The position numbers and the translations under genes are program-made. A stretch of 64,000 bases of DNA, taken from positions 1 through 64,000 of the forward strand of contig KZ478071.1 in assembly GCA_002837195.1 (NCBI GenBank), given 5' to 3'. This stretch comes from Enterobacterales bacterium CwR94. GTDB taxonomy: Bacteria > Pseudomonadota > Gammaproteobacteria > Enterobacterales > Enterobacteriaceae. This document shows, one piece after another, positions 25,442 to 35,720 of this stretch (its first letter is position 1; each line of letters opens with the position of its first letter). Under the pieces are notes generated by a model that worked only from the letters and a program-made list of their open reading frames with translations, ran no database searches and had not been told where the DNA came from.

Positions 25442-26293
25442 CTAACGGGAAACCACCCAGCGCTTGTGCACCCACAGTGAGGCAAAAATCACGGCGGCAC
25501 CGATAAGGAAACTGCTCCAGTGCGGCTGTTGCTGCCAAATCGCCAGATTCACTAACAATCCTGCCGGGACGTGCATATTGTTCATGATGCCCAACGTACC
25601 TGCATCCACCTGCGTCGCGCCGTAGTTCCACATAAAGTATCCCAGCCCTGACGCCGCAATCCCCAACCAGGCCAGAATGCCCCACTGTAGGCCGGTGGTA
25701 GGTAATTTTTGCGGATTACCCCACATAAACCAGGCCACCAGCGCGACGGCCACCGCCCCCAGATAAAACCAGGAAAAAGCCTGATGCTGCGGCATCGGGC
25801 GCACCTCCTGCAGGCGTTTATATCCCACCATACCGATCGCAAAACAGATATTGGCGAGTTGCACCAACAGCAGCCCGAACCAGAAATGGTCGCTGACCCG
25901 ATCGTAACGAATAATCGCGGCACCGATTACGGCCAATCCCGCGCTCAGTGCATAACCCATACGCAAACGGCGCTTACTGAGCAGATCATAGATCAGCGTG
26001 ATGTACAGCGGCGTCATCACGGTAAACAGCAGAAATTCCGACACGCTCAAATAGAGATAGGCTTCAAAACTCAGCAGATACATGATGCCAAGCTGCATCG
26101 CCCCCACCGCCATGTACAGCAACAACGTTGAGGCTTTCTGCCCACGCCAGCGTAAAAACGGCAAGAACACAAGCGCAGCCAGCACCAGACGCGTCAGCAC
26201 AGCGAAAACGCTATCAACCTGCCCGGCCAGATATTCGCCAATCAGGCTAAAAGAGAATGCCCACAAAATAGTGGTGATGATCAGTAACGCCAC
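25442..26293 (-). CDS. yigM: EamA/DMT-family transporter, YigM-like
   Basis: A 283-residue integral membrane protein with about ten hydrophobic helices in two EamA repeats. Its place next to metR is that of E. coli YigM, for which biotin uptake has been reported; the symbol rests mainly on synteny and family. It is convergent with metR. Substrate specificity cannot be read from the sequence. Confidence 0.8.
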   Translation of the reverse strand: MALLIITTILWAFSFSLIGEYLAGQVDSVFAVLTRLVLAALVFLPFLRWRGQKASTLLLYMAVGAMQLGIMYLLSFEAYLYLSVSEFLLFTVMTPLYITLIYDLLSKRRLRMGYALSAGLAVIGAAIIRYDRVSDHFWFGLLLVQLANICFAIGMVGYKRLQEVRPMPQHQAFSWFYLGAVAVALVAWFMWGNPQKLPTTGLQWGILAWLGIAASGLGYFMWNYGATQVDAGTLGIMNNMHVPAGLLVNLAIWQQQPHWSSFLIGAAVIFASLWVHKRWVVSR

Positions 26294-26454
26294 AACGACT
26301 GCCTCAGGAAAGTTTCAGGCCGCCAGTTTACCGTTTTCTCTGCCAGGCTTCCTCGCCATCTCGTTGACATCTGAATAATTAGCGAACACATAAAATGCGC
26401 AAAAATGAAACCAAACGCGCGCCAAACGAAATGAATCATGCTTAAAGCGCATAT

Positions 26455-26476
26455 TTTTGTGACACAAATCACACAA
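26455..26476. promoter_or_regulatory. CRP-type site in the yigM-glpT gap
   Basis: The core TGTGACACAAATCACA (26458-26473) is a perfect TGTGA-N6-TCACA CRP motif, about 140 bp before the glpT start. The surrounding 316-bp gap (26294-26609) is AT-rich and holds no gene. A partial GlpR-like half-site (AGCGAACA, near 26380) was seen, but no full operator. Catabolite activation of glpTQ is the expected role. Confidence 0.75.
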
Positions 26477-26609
26477 TGCAATCATTTAATGCGCGAATTA
26501 TCACAAAGGTGAAGCAATCAGTAGCCACAGTGTAATAAAAATGCAACATTCCTCCCGCACCGCGTTAAGGCGGAAAAAATAACACCTGCACAGTACCACT
26601 GGAGGCTAC

Positions 26610-27956
26610 ATGCTTAGCATTTTTAAACCTGCTGCTCATCAGGCGCGCGTCGAGGAGGATCGGGTTGATCCGCTCTACCGTCGTCTGCGGTGGCAAATTT
26701 TTCTGGGGATTTTCTTTGGTTATGCCGCCTATTACCTGGTACGTAAAAACTTCGCACTCGCGATGCCGTATTTGGTTGAACAGGGGTTTTCGCGGGGTGA
26801 TTTAGGCTTTGCCTTGTCAGGTATTTCCATTGCCTACGGCTTTTCTAAATTCATCATGGGATCGATCTCCGATCGCTCAAATCCGCGCGTTTTTTTACCT
26901 GCTGGCTTAATCCTGGCCGCCGCCGTCATGCTGTTTATGGGGTTCGTGCCGTGGGCAACCTCCAGCATCATGGTGATGTTTGTTTTACTTTTTCTGTGCG
27001 GCTGGTTCCAGGGCATGGGTTGGCCACCTTGTGGACGGACGATGGTGCACTGGTGGTCGCAGAAAGAACGCGGCGGCATTGTGTCGGTCTGGAACTGCGC
27101 GCATAACGTCGGTGGAGGATTGCCTCCGTTGCTGTTCCTGTTAGGCATGGCGTGGTTTAACGACTGGAAAGCCGCACTGTATATGCCTGCGTTTGGTGCG
27201 ATTGCCATTGCACTGATTGCCTTCGCTTTGATGCGTGATACCCCTCAATCCTGCGGTTTACCGCCCATTGAAGAGTATAAAAACGACTATCCTGTTGATT
27301 ACGATGAAAAACACGAAGAAGAGCTGACGGCGAAGCAAATTTTCATGCAGTACGTCCTGCCCAATAAGCTGCTGTGGTACATCGCGCTGGCGAACGTCTT
27401 TGTGTATCTGTTGCGCTACGGCATCCTTGACTGGTCTCCAACCTACCTGAAGGAAGTGAAACACTTCACATTGGATAAATCCTCCTGGGCCTACTTCCTG
27501 TACGAATACGCCGGGATCCCCGGCACGCTGCTGTGCGGCTGGATGTCAGATAAAGTCTTTAAAGGAAATCGCGGTGCCACAGGCGTGTTCTTTATGACGT
27601 TGGTAACCATTGCCACCGTTGTTTACTGGATGAACCCCGCGGGTAATCCTGGCGTCGATATGGCTTGTATGATTGTGATTGGCTTCCTGATCTACGGCCC
27701 CGTAATGCTCATCGGTTTACATGCACTGGAGCTGGCACCGAAGAAAGCCGCCGGCACCGCAGCAGGTTTTACCGGACTCTTCGGCTATCTTGGTGGGTCG
27801 GTCGCGGCCAGCGCGATTGTCGGCTATACCGTTGATTACTTCGGCTGGGATGGCGGCTTTATGGTGATGATTGCCGGCTGCGTACTGGCGGTGATTTTAC
27901 TGGTCATGACCATGCTGAGTGAAAGTAAGCACAAACGTGAAATGAATCGAGCTTAA
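26610..27956 (+). CDS. glpT: Glycerol-3-phosphate/phosphate antiporter GlpT
   Basis: A 448-residue major facilitator protein with 12 transmembrane helices that exchanges external glycerol-3-phosphate for internal phosphate. Arg45 (in [10 protein letters not shown]) and a second arginine in [11 protein letters not shown] are the substrate-phosphate ligands known from E. coli Glp[19 protein letters not shown] is a strong family signature. It forms an operon with glpQ. In E. coli glpTQ lies at a distant locus, so its place here differs. Confidence 0.96.
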   Translation: MLSIFKPAAHQARVEEDRVDPLYRRLRWQIFLGIFFGYAAYYLVRKNFALAMPYLVEQGFSRGDLGFALSGISIAYGFSKFIMGSISDRSNPRVFLPAGLILAAAVMLFMGFVPWATSSIMVMFVLLFLCGWFQGMGWPPCGRTMVHWWSQKERGGIVSVWNCAHNVGGGLPPLLFLLGMAWFNDWKAALYMPAFGAIAIALIAFALMRDTPQSCGLPPIEEYKNDYPVDYDEKHEEELTAKQIFMQYVLPNKLLWYIALANVFVYLLRYGILDWSPTYLKEVKHFTLDKSSWAYFLYEYAGIPGTLLCGWMSDKVFKGNRGATGVFFMTLVTIATVVYWMNPAGNPGVDMACMIVIGFLIYGPVMLIGLHALELAPKKAAGTAAGFTGLFGYLGGSVAASAIVGYTVDYFGWDGGFMVMIAGCVLAVILLVMTMLSESKHKREMNRA

Positions 27957-27976
27957 GTTTACGGAGGGATACCCTG

Positions 27977-29023
27977 TTGAAACTCATGGTTGCATTCACC
28001 TTGCTGGCGGCCTCGGTCGCTGCCAGTGCGGAAACCAACGGAAAAATCGTAATTGCCCATCGTGGCGCAAGCGGATATCTGCCGGAACACACACTGCCAG
28101 CGAAAGCCATGGCTTACGCTCAAGGTGCCGACTTCCTGGAACAGGATCTGGTGATGACGAAAGATGACCGGTTAGTGGTGCTGCACGACCACTATCTGGA
28201 TCGCGTAACGGATGTGGCTGAGCGTTTCCCCCAGCGGGCACGCCAGGACGGTCGTTACTATGCGATTGACTTTACGTTAGACGAAATCAAAACCCTGAAA
28301 TTTACCGAAGGCTTTGATCTGGTTAAGGGTAAAAAGGTCCAAAGTTATCCCGGCCGTTTTCCAATGGGCAAATCGGATTTCCGCGTGCACACCTTTGAAG
28401 AGGAAATTGAGTTCGTTCAGGGACTCAACCACTCAACGGGGAAAAACATCGGTATCTATCCTGAAATCAAAGCCCCCTGGTTTCATCGTCGGGAAGGGAA
28501 AGACATTTCTGCTCACGTACTCGCGGTACTGAAAAAGTATGGCTATACCGACAAGCAACATCCTGTTTGGCTGCAATGCTTTGACTTTAATGAATTAAAA
28601 CGCATTAAAAACGAACTGGAACCCAAGCTGGGTATGGATCTCAAGTTGGTACAGTTGATTGCTTATACCGATTGGGAAGAGACACAGGAACAGAAAGACG
28701 GGAAATGGGTCAATTACGACTACGACTGGATGTTTAAACCGGATGCCATGCCAAAATTGGCCAAGGTGGTGGACGGCATCGGGCCGGATTACCACATGTT
28801 GATCAACAAGCAGAGTAAACCGGGGCAACCTCAGTTAACGCCGATGGCACAGGCAGCGCACGCCAGCCATCTGCAGATCCATCCCTTTACGGTGCGCGCC
28901 GATCAACTGCCTGACTGGGCAAGCAATGTCGATCAGGTGTATGACGCATTGTACCGCCAGGCGAATGTGGAAGGCCTGTTTACGGATTTCCCTGACAAAG
29001 CGGTCTTGTTCTTACAGAAGTAA
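27977..29023 (+). CDS. glpQ: Periplasmic glycerophosphodiester phosphodiesterase GlpQ
   Basis: A 348-residue secreted enzyme that hydrolyses deacylated phospholipid diesters to glycerol-3-phosphate, the substrate of GlpT. A short signal peptide (residues 1-18, ending AASA) precedes the GDPD domain with AHRGASGYLPEHT (catalytic His28) and EQDLVMTKDDRLVVLHD. The start is most likely the TTG at 27977: GGAGGG lies eight bases before it, while the ATG three codons later is too far from that site. It lies 20 bp after glpT. Confidence 0.94.
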   Translation: MKLMVAFTLLAASVAASAETNGKIVIAHRGASGYLPEHTLPAKAMAYAQGADFLEQDLVMTKDDRLVVLHDHYLDRVTDVAERFPQRARQDGRYYAIDFTLDEIKTLKFTEGFDLVKGKKVQSYPGRFPMGKSDFRVHTFEEEIEFVQGLNHSTGKNIGIYPEIKAPWFHRREGKDISAHVLAVLKKYGYTDKQHPVWLQCFDFNELKRIKNELEPKLGMDLKLVQLIAYTDWEETQEQKDGKWVNYDYDWMFKPDAMPKLAKVVDGIGPDYHMLINKQSKPGQPQLTPMAQAAHASHLQIHPFTVRADQLPDWASNVDQVYDALYRQANVEGLFTDFPDKAVLFLQK

Positions 29024-29031
29024 TGACGATC

Positions 29032-29061
29032 AACGGGCCTTCCCTTACAGGAAGGCCCGTT
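29032..29061. terminator. Bidirectional terminator between glpQ and yigL
   Basis: A 12-bp perfect stem (AACGGGCCTTCC at 29032-29043 with GGAAGGCCCGTT at 29050-29061) and a 6-nt loop between two convergent genes. T residues after the stem on the plus strand are few but present. Confidence 0.8.
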
Positions 29062-29064
29062 TAA

Positions 29065-29865
29065 TCAGACGCTGAATTGCTTACGCAGGTAATGCGGTAC
29101 CGCATCTTCCACATTTGAGCCAATCACTTCTAACTCAGGCAGCAGGTCTTTTAAGCGCTGATGCGCATTACGCATAATGCAGCCCTTACCCGCCATAGAG
29201 AGCATCTCTTTATCATTTAAACCGTCACCAAAGGCGATACAGTCTTTCAAGCTATAGCCCAGTAACCTGGCCACTTCATCCAGCGCATGGCCTTTCGATA
29301 CGCCTCCTGCCATCACTTCCAAACAGGTAGGGAAAGAGAAGCTGACGTTAACGCGATCGCCCCAACGCGCGATGATGGCTTGCTCGACAGGCAATAAACG
29401 GTCGGCATCATCACAGATAAAAAACACCTTGCTGACACCCTCAGTGCTGAGTGTATCGGGTTGATAAACTTGATAATTAAATACGGACTCTTGAAAGTAT
29501 TTCTTCTCTTCTGGGCGCTCGCGGCACAGGTACCACTCATCATCACGATAAACATTGGTGAGAATGTCAGGCTCGTTATACAGCATGCCATAGAGATCCC
29601 GCGCGATGTCAGCATCCAGGTTGTGGCTAAACACCAGCTCTCCCGCCATGTTGTGCACGCGCGCACCGTTTGAGGTGATCATGTAAGCGTCAATATCAAG
29701 ATTGTCACGCATCTGCCCGACATCAATGTAATGACGGCCCGTGGCAAAGACAAAATGCGCGCCTTTTTGGGTCAGCAATTGCAGGGTTTCTTTGGTGTAC
29801 GGGGTCAGTCGGTGGTCAGGGGATAACAAGGTGCCATCAAGATCGGAAGCAACAATTGCGTACAT
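29065..29865 (-). CDS. yigL: HAD-family sugar/pyridoxal phosphatase YigL
   Basis: A 266-residue Cof-type HAD phosphatase. The nucleophile motif DLDGTLL (Asp8, Asp10) and the late motif FGDGLNDKEML define the active site, with a C2-type cap between them. E. coli YigL dephosphorylates pyridoxal phosphate and sugar phosphates. It lies 73 bp downstream of pldB, as in E. coli. Confidence 0.92.
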   Translation of the reverse strand: MYAIVASDLDGTLLSPDHRLTPYTKETLQLLTQKGAHFVFATGRHYIDVGQMRDNLDIDAYMITSNGARVHNMAGELVFSHNLDADIARDLYGMLYNEPDILTNVYRDDEWYLCRERPEEKKYFQESVFNYQVYQPDTLSTEGVSKVFFICDDADRLLPVEQAIIARWGDRVNVSFSFPTCLEVMAGGVSKGHALDEVARLLGYSLKDCIAFGDGLNDKEMLSMAGKGCIMRNAHQRLKDLLPELEVIGSNVEDAVPHYLRKQFSV

Positions 29866-29938
29866 GGGGTAATTTTACCTCTGGTTAAAAGCGTCTTAGC
29901 AGGCGAGTACTCGCCCGTGAAAAACTGAGTCGTGCAAA

Positions 29939-30931
29939 TTATGCGTGGCGGGCAAAAAAAGCATCAATGTCCGCCAACGCCTCAGCGCGCATACTGTCTT
30001 TTTCAAACAAGATCTCATGACGCGCACCGTGAATAATTTTGGGCTTACCGCCTTCCAGCGGTTTTCCCGCCGCCGCCATTGCGGCACAAAAGCGGTCCTG
30101 GGCCAAATTGGCAACCACTTTGTCATCTTCGGCCTGCAGAAGTAATACTGGCGTATTAATGTTACCCGCGTTTGTCAGCAATGCCTCACCTGCCAGAATG
30201 CTTTCTCGCACCCAATGATAGGTAGGTCCACCGACGCGTAAACCAGGATCGTCTGCATAGAATCGCAAATTACGGCTGTAACGCTGCCAGCTGTGCGTGA
30301 GTTCATTGATGGCGAAAGGACGTGCGCGCCAGCGGCCCGTCCCTAGCGCATATCTTTCACGGATAGCAGGCCGTTTTTCAGCCCAGCGCAAAATACGATT
30401 GGCCATCCAATGTGGCATCGGTAAATGAATACCGAGCATTGGGGAAGCCAGCACCACGGCATCAAAAAACGGATGCGATTGCGTCAGCATCATCGCCATG
30501 ATGGCACCGCCCATCGAGTGCGCCAACCCGTAACGGTGGCGATAGCGCGGCACGGCAATTTCACGCTGCCACAGGGTCTTTAAATCGCTGACATAATCAT
30601 CAAAGCGCTCGACATGACCACGATGTGAATCTTGTAGCAAACGGCCTGAACGCCCTTGTCCACGGTGATCAATAATCACCACATCGTAACCAAGCTGGTA
30701 AAGATCGTAGGCCAGTTCCGGGTATTTAACGTAGCTCTCAATGCGCCCGGGGCTCAGTAAGATCACTTTGTCATGCGCAGCATGGCGAAAGCAGACGTAG
30801 TGAATGGGCACATTGTCTACGCCAGAAAATTGCCTCTCCTCTCGCGTTTTCCAGAAATCCAGCAAGGGCCCTGTCGCAAAGGCGGCAAAAGCCGATTCAC
30901 GTGTTGACCACATTTCTGCGTGCGATGTCAT
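29939..30931 (-). CDS. pldB: Lysophospholipase L2 PldB
   Basis: A 330-residue alpha/beta hydrolase acting on lysophospholipids at the inner membrane. LAHSMGGA is the GxSxG nucleophile elbow; the acid lies near [11 protein letters not shown] and the histidine near [26 protein letters not shown] is conserved with E. coli. The ATG at 30931 aligns with the E. coli start; an upstream in-frame GTG would add 17 residues without homology. It is divergent from rhtB. Confidence 0.92.
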   Translation of the reverse strand: MTSHAEMWSTRESAFAAFATGPLLDFWKTREERQFSGVDNVPIHYVCFRHAAHDKVILLSPGRIESYVKYPELAYDLYQLGYDVVIIDHRGQGRSGRLLQDSHRGHVERFDDYVSDLKTLWQREIAVPRYRHRYGLAHSMGGAIMAMMLTQSHPFFDAVVLASPMLGIHLPMPHWMANRILRWAEKRPAIRERYALGTGRWRARPFAINELTHSWQRYSRNLRFYADDPGLRVGGPTYHWVRESILAGEALLTNAGNINTPVLLLQAEDDKVVANLAQDRFCAAMAAAGKPLEGGKPKIIHGARHEILFEKDSMRAEALADIDAFFARHA

Positions 30932-31009
30932 CTGATCAAACCTGCCTGGTGCGTCGCCGTAATAACTGGCGTATTGTGTCACAATTCAGCCTGTTCAGGG
31001 AGCATTACC

Positions 31010-31633
31010 ATGACACTGGAGTGGTGGTTAACCTATCTGCTCACAACCGTAATCTTAAGTCTTTCCCCGGGTTCCGGTGCCATCAATACCATGAGCACGG
31101 GCATTAGCCATGGCTATCGTGGTGCGGTGGCGTCTATCGCCGGCTTACAGGTGGGATTATCAGCCCATATTGTGCTGGTGGGCGTTGGCTTAGGTGCGTT
31201 GTTTTCTCGCTCTTTACTGGCATTTGAAGTGCTGAAGTGGGCCGGTGCGGCGTACTTGATTTGGTTGGGCATCCAACAATGGCGTTCGGCAGGGGCGATT
31301 GATTTAAATGCCGTCTCTAAAGCGATGCCACGCCGTCGTCTGTTTCAGCGCGCGGTGCTGGTGAACCTGACAAATCCCAAAAGCATTGTCTTTCTGGCCG
31401 CCCTGTTTCCACAATTTATTATTCCGCATCAGCCACAAGCCATGCAGTATTTGGTGTTGGGTGTGACCACTGTGGCGGTAGATATTGTGGTTATGATCGG
31501 CTATGCCACACTGGCAACCCGCATTGCTGGATGGATCAAAGGCCCACATCAAATGAAGCTGTTGAATCGTATTTTTGGTGGCATGTTTGTCGCTATTGGC
31601 GCTTTGCTGGCAACCGCACGACGAGCAGCGTAA
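31010..31633 (+). CDS. rhtB: Homoserine/homoserine lactone exporter RhtB
   Basis: A 207-residue LysE-family exporter with about six membrane helices; [21 protein letters not shown] is near-identical to E. coli RhtB. It exports homoserine and related compounds, including homoserine lactone. The start at 31010 has AGGGAG upstream. RhtB handles free homoserine lactone in E. coli, but a link to the acyl-homoserine lactone genes 7 kb away is only a thought, since this gene is ancestral here. Confidence 0.94.
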   Translation: MTLEWWLTYLLTTVILSLSPGSGAINTMSTGISHGYRGAVASIAGLQVGLSAHIVLVGVGLGALFSRSLLAFEVLKWAGAAYLIWLGIQQWRSAGAIDLNAVSKAMPRRRLFQRAVLVNLTNPKSIVFLAALFPQFIIPHQPQAMQYLVLGVTTVAVDIVVMIGYATLATRIAGWIKGPHQMKLLNRIFGGMFVAIGALLATARRAA

Positions 31634-31641
31634 GCGGTTTA

Positions 31642-31675
31642 TGCCTGGCTTCGGCAGAGAAGATGAAGCCAGGCA
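31642..31675. terminator. Hairpin between convergent rhtB and rhtC
   Basis: An 11-bp perfect inverted repeat (31642-31652 with 31665-31675) with a 12-nt loop lies in the short gap between the two gene ends. No T tract is seen. It is a likely shared transcription end. Confidence 0.6.
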
Positions 31676-31681
31676 GCATGC

Positions 31682-32305
31682 TTAGCGAGAGATAATCAGA
31701 TGGATGCCGAATCCCGCAAATAGCACCCCAGCCACACCGTCAACCCACTTTGCCAGTTTCTGATAGCCACGGCGCATTTTAGGCAGCGCGAATACGGCTG
31801 CAACGACGGTAAACCAGGCGAAGGTTTCGCCGACAATCAACGCAAACAGGCCCCAACGCTCAGCCGCGCCAACGTTATCACCCACAAACAGTGAAAAGAC
31901 GCTACCAAAATAGATAACCGCTTTGGGGTTCGATAAATTGGTTAAAAAACCTTTGATAAAGCAGCGCCCACCCTGCGACAACGCCACTTTCACTTCTGTA
32001 GTCGGTGGGTTGAGGTGCTGCTGACGTGCAGAACGCAGCAGTTGCCAGCCCATCCACAGCAGATAGAGCCCACCACCGACCATAATAATTTGATGCAGCC
32101 AGGCCATTTTTTGCAGGATCAAATGCAGCCCCATCAGCGCAACACCCGCCCAAACAACAATACCCAGTGAAATACCTAACACACCCAACATCGCTTCCCG
32201 ACGTGAGCGGCTGGCAGCCGTTTGTGAAACAAAGAAAAAGTCTGGACCCGGGCTCATTAACGCCACCAGGTGCACCATCGCTACGGTAAGAAACAGCATC
32301 AACAT
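31682..32305 (-). CDS. rhtC: Threonine exporter RhtC
   Basis: A 207-residue LysE-family exporter for threonine. The family N terminus VHLVALMSPGPDFFFVSQTA is clear, and the NLSNPKAVIYFGS motif is typical. It is a paralogue of the neighbouring rhtB, facing it. It lies 26 bp downstream of recQ on the same strand, as in E. coli. Confidence 0.94.
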   Translation of the reverse strand: MLMLFLTVAMVHLVALMSPGPDFFFVSQTAASRSRREAMLGVLGISLGIVVWAGVALMGLHLILQKMAWLHQIIMVGGGLYLLWMGWQLLRSARQQHLNPPTTEVKVALSQGGRCFIKGFLTNLSNPKAVIYFGSVFSLFVGDNVGAAERWGLFALIVGETFAWFTVVAAVFALPKMRRGYQKLAKWVDGVAGVLFAGFGIHLIISR

Positions 32306-32331
32306 TTTTTTATCCTTGCCTGTCAGTAAAA

Positions 32332-34161
32332 CTATTCGTCGTCGCCATCTACGTGCTCACGGATCATGACCATGAAGGGCTTACCAAACCGTTCTAATTT
32401 GCGATGCCCAATGCCATTGACGCTCAGCATTTCTGAGGCGGTTAAGGGCATTTGCTCGGCCATTTCAATCAGCGTTGCATCGTTAAACACCACATATGGC
32501 GGTACATTTTCTTCATCTGCAATTGCTTTGCGTAATTTGCGCAACTTGGCAAACAGCTTGCGATCATAATTGCCGCCATAGGATTTTGCCGGGCTACTTT
32601 TGCTTTTAAGACTGACCAAACGCGGCACGGCCAGCATCAAGGGCACTTCCCCGCGCAACACGGGACGCGCGGCTTCAGTCAGTTGCAACGCCGAGTGCAT
32701 GGCAATGTTTTGCGTCACCAGACCAAGATGTATCAACTGGCGGATCACGCTGACCCAATGTTCCTGACTTTGCTCACGCCCCAGGCCGTAGACAGCCAAT
32801 TTATCGTGTTGCAGATCGCGAATGCGCTGGTTGTTAGCACCACGCAAGACCTCGACGATATAGCCCATCCCAAAGCGTTGGCCGACGCGATAAATCGTGG
32901 ATAACGCCTTCTGCGCTTCCGCTAAACCGTCATAGCGTCGCGGCGGATCAAGGCAGATATCGCAGTTGTCGCATGGCTGCTGACGCCCTTCACCAAAGTA
33001 ATTGAGTAATACCAGGCGACGGCACGTTTGCGCCTCAGCAAAGGCTCCCATGGCATTGAGTTTATGGCGTTCAATATCTTGCAGTTGGCCTGGCGGCTTT
33101 TCTTCCAGACAGCGGCGCAGCCATGCCATATCGGCAGGATCATAAAACAGCAGTGCTTCAGCAGGCAGGCCATCACGCCCTGCTCGCCCGGTTTCCTGAT
33201 AGTAGGATTCAATGTTGCGCGGTATATCGAAGTGCACAACAAAACGCACGTTTGGCTTGTTAATACCCATGCCGAAAGCCACGGTGGCGACCACAATTTG
33301 CAGGTCATCGCGTTGAAAGGCTTCCTGCACATCGGCACGCACGCCTGCATCAAGGCCAGCATGGTAGGCCCCGACACTGAAACCGCGGCTCTGTAATCGT
33401 GCAGCAGTGTCTTCCACTTTTGCACGGCTATTGCAATAAATGATGCCGCACTTGCCACGCTGATCTTGCACATAGCGCATCAGTTGATCGGTAGGTTTAA
33501 ACTTTTCGACCAGCGTATAACGGATATTGGGACGATCGAAACTGCTGATTTGGATTAGGGGATCCTGCAAGTCCAGCAACCGGGAGATATCGTTGCGGGT
33601 CGTGTCATCTGCTGTGGCAGTCAATGCCATCACAGGAAGCTGGGGCAGACGCTGGCGCAGTTGGCCCAACAACGCATATTCTGGGCGGAAATCGTGTCCC
33701 CACTGAGAAATACAGTGCGCCTCATCCACAGCCAACATCGCAGGTTCCCAACTCGCCACACGCTCGAGAAAGTTGTCCATCATCAAGCGCTCTGGCGCGA
33801 TATAGAGCAGGCGAATTTCGCCGCGGCGACAACCGTCCATCACCGCCATTTGCTCTTCACGCGACATGGTCGAATTCAGGCAGGCTGCCGCGACACCGTT
33901 GGCCAACAGTTGATCGACCTGATCCTTCATCAGCGAGATCAGCGGCGATACCACCAGTGTTAATCCATTGCGCACCAGCGCGGGGACTTGATAACACAGC
34001 GATTTTCCACCGCCGGTTGGCATAACCACCAGGCAGTCACGTCCTTCCAGCGAGGCCGCAATAATGGTCTCCTGTCCGGGGCGAAACTGTTGGTAGCCGA
34101 AGGTATCGCGTAAGACTTGCTGCGCGAGGGTGTCCTGATTGATGACTGACGCCGTAGACAC
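32332..34161 (-). CDS. recQ: ATP-dependent DNA helicase RecQ
   Basis: A 609-residue 3'-5' superfamily 2 helicase of the RecF recombination pathway. It shows Walker [13 protein letters not shown], the DEAH box [14 protein letters not shown], helicase motif [12 protein letters not shown], the RQC zinc cysteines ([13 protein letters not shown] and CDNCDIC), and a C-terminal HRDC domain. The length equals that of E. coli RecQ. It lies between pldA and rhtC. Confidence 0.97.
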   Translation of the reverse strand: MSTASVINQDTLAQQVLRDTFGYQQFRPGQETIIAASLEGRDCLVVMPTGGGKSLCYQVPALVRNGLTLVVSPLISLMKDQVDQLLANGVAAACLNSTMSREEQMAVMDGCRRGEIRLLYIAPERLMMDNFLERVASWEPAMLAVDEAHCISQWGHDFRPEYALLGQLRQRLPQLPVMALTATADDTTRNDISRLLDLQDPLIQISSFDRPNIRYTLVEKFKPTDQLMRYVQDQRGKCGIIYCNSRAKVEDTAARLQSRGFSVGAYHAGLDAGVRADVQEAFQRDDLQIVVATVAFGMGINKPNVRFVVHFDIPRNIESYYQETGRAGRDGLPAEALLFYDPADMAWLRRCLEEKPPGQLQDIERHKLNAMGAFAEAQTCRRLVLLNYFGEGRQQPCDNCDICLDPPRRYDGLAEAQKALSTIYRVGQRFGMGYIVEVLRGANNQRIRDLQHDKLAVYGLGREQSQEHWVSVIRQLIHLGLVTQNIAMHSALQLTEAARPVLRGEVPLMLAVPRLVSLKSKSSPAKSYGGNYDRKLFAKLRKLRKAIADEENVPPYVVFNDATLIEMAEQMPLTASEMLSVNGIGHRKLERFGKPFMVMIREHVDGDDE

Positions 34162-34180
34162 TGCTTAAAATTCCAAGGTT

Positions 34181-34200
34181 GCCTGCCCGGATGGGCAGGC
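34181..34200 (-). terminator. Hairpin between pldA and recQ
   Basis: Perfect 8-bp stem GCCTGCCC/GGGCAGGC with a 4-nt loop, just after the pldA stop on the minus strand and 19 bp before recQ. There is no T tract, so it may act as an attenuator or a stability element rather than a full terminator. Confidence 0.55.
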
Positions 34201-34210
34201 GGTCTGCTGA

Positions 34211-35089
34211 TCAAAAGAGATCGTTGAGAGTCACGCCGACGCCGAAACGGGTCTGGTTATGGTTGTAATCGATCAGCGACTCACCATAGCCACTGAAGAT
34301 TTGCGTATAGAAACGAACGTGTTCGCTAATTGGATAGCTCCAGGCCACTTCTGCGCCGCCATAACCGCTGTTCCAGTTATAGTTGCCCTGCACGCTGAAG
34401 ATACTGTCGCCCATCTGGTAACCGAGCTTCAGACGATAATAACCCATATATTTGGTGATATCGGGGTTATCATCATTATTTTCGCTTTCTGGAATACGGT
34501 ACCACGGTTTCACTTCCGCCATGAAATTGCCGTTTTGCGCCATCAAGCGTGCATAAACACGATTCCAGCTACGAGAAGTGGGTTCAGAACGCCCGTTTGA
34601 CTGGTGATTCAGCCCCAGTTCAATGTCGCGTAACGTCCAGCCAGCAAAGCTGTAATCCGTTGCCCAGCCAAGAAAAATTTGCGGCTCGTAGTTGGTCTCA
34701 CGAAACGGAGAAGAAGCGCTGCGATTGGACAACTGCCACCATGAACGCTGAGTGTAAGACGCGCCAAGCACGGAGTTGTCACCTAAAATGCCGCGCCACA
34801 GGGGAAATCCCAGACTCAATTGAAATTTGACTTCATCTTTTTTAGCGTTGTTCGACCACTCATAAGATTCAATCGCATCTTTGTTCAGATTGGTAGTGTA
34901 GGTGTACAGCAGATAGTTGTTTTCATAGGGATACAGCACAAACGGGTTATCGTGCTTCTCCAGCAAGTTTGCAATAATGCTACCGCGTACAGCAGGGGCG
35001 TCATGCACCTCCTTCATGGTGGCTTCCTGAGCCTGTGCCATCGCAGGCAACGTCAGCGCCGCCAAAAGCCATCCATACTGCCTGGACAT
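34211..35089 (-). CDS. pldA: Outer membrane phospholipase A PldA
   Basis: A 292-residue outer-membrane beta-barrel enzyme that removes acyl chains from mislocalised phospholipids. A signal peptide of about 20 residues (ending AMAQA) precedes the barrel. The active-site signature NHQSNGRSEPTSRSWNRVY contains the His, Ser and Asn residues. The protein ends with phenylalanine (NDLF), as outer-membrane barrels do. pldA-recQ-rhtC order is as in E. coli. Confidence 0.95.
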   Translation of the reverse strand: MSRQYGWLLAALTLPAMAQAQEATMKEVHDAPAVRGSIIANLLEKHDNPFVLYPYENNYLLYTYTTNLNKDAIESYEWSNNAKKDEVKFQLSLGFPLWRGILGDNSVLGASYTQRSWWQLSNRSASSPFRETNYEPQIFLGWATDYSFAGWTLRDIELGLNHQSNGRSEPTSRSWNRVYARLMAQNGNFMAEVKPWYRIPESENNDDNPDITKYMGYYRLKLGYQMGDSIFSVQGNYNWNSGYGGAEVAWSYPISEHVRFYTQIFSGYGESLIDYNHNQTRFGVGVTLNDLF

Positions 35090-35247
35090 ATTCTTCTCCG
35101 AGTAAGGTCAAAATGACAAATTTGGCTCATTCTACACGCAATGAATACCAAGATTGAGCGCGGTTTTCTGAAAGTGGCTGGCTGGGCAAGGGAAGCGTAC
35201 AATCAGTTTTTAACATATTGTTCACATCGCAACAGGAATGCCGTTTT

Positions 35248-35718
35248 ATGTCAGCTCCACTGCTTACTCAGCACACAGCTCGCCAGCTTATTGGCGAAAT
35301 CTTTGTCTATCATATGCCCTTCAACCAGGCGATGGGCCTGAATTTGCTTCGCCTGGAGAGCGACTACGCAGAGCTGGGTTTTAAGAACCAAAGCATGCTG
35401 GTTGGCAATGCGGCACAGCAGATTCTGCATGGGGGTGTCATTGCTTCCGTGTTAGACGTTGCCGCTGGACTGGTATGTGTGACGCACTCACTGACGCGCC
35501 ATGAAACGATCAGCGAGGAAGACTTGCGCCTGCGACTGTCAAAAATGGGCACTATTGATCTGCGGGTGGACTACCTACGCCCAGGCCGTGGCGAAAACTT
35601 TATTGCCAGCAGTAGCTTGCTGCGTGGCGGTAACAAAGTGTCTGTCGCCCGCGTAGAACTGCATAACGATGCTGGCTTACATATCGCCAGCGCAACCGCG
35701 ACCTATTTAATCGGATAA
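35248..35718 (+). CDS. yigI: Hotdog-fold thioesterase YigI
   Basis: A 156-residue PaaI/YigI-type thioesterase acting on acyl-CoA; E. coli YigI has been described as a medium/long-chain acyl-CoA thioesterase. The hotdog signature [16 protein letters not shown] is present, with [11 protein letters not shown] in the last strand region. The ATG at 35248 has AGGAA upstream and fits the family length; a TTG 30 bp earlier does not. It lies 2 bp before rarD. Confidence 0.88.
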   Translation: MSAPLLTQHTARQLIGEIFVYHMPFNQAMGLNLLRLESDYAELGFKNQSMLVGNAAQQILHGGVIASVLDVAAGLVCVTHSLTRHETISEEDLRLRLSKMGTIDLRVDYLRPGRGENFIASSSLLRGGNKVSVARVELHNDAGLHIASATATYLIG

Positions 35719-35720
35719 TC

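Noticed and set aside
31010-31633. RhtB as a dedicated exporter for the acyl-HSL made by the nearby luxI homologue
   Set aside because: rhtB is in its ancestral position and nearly identical to the E. coli protein; short acyl-HSLs usually diffuse, so there is no support for a specific link.
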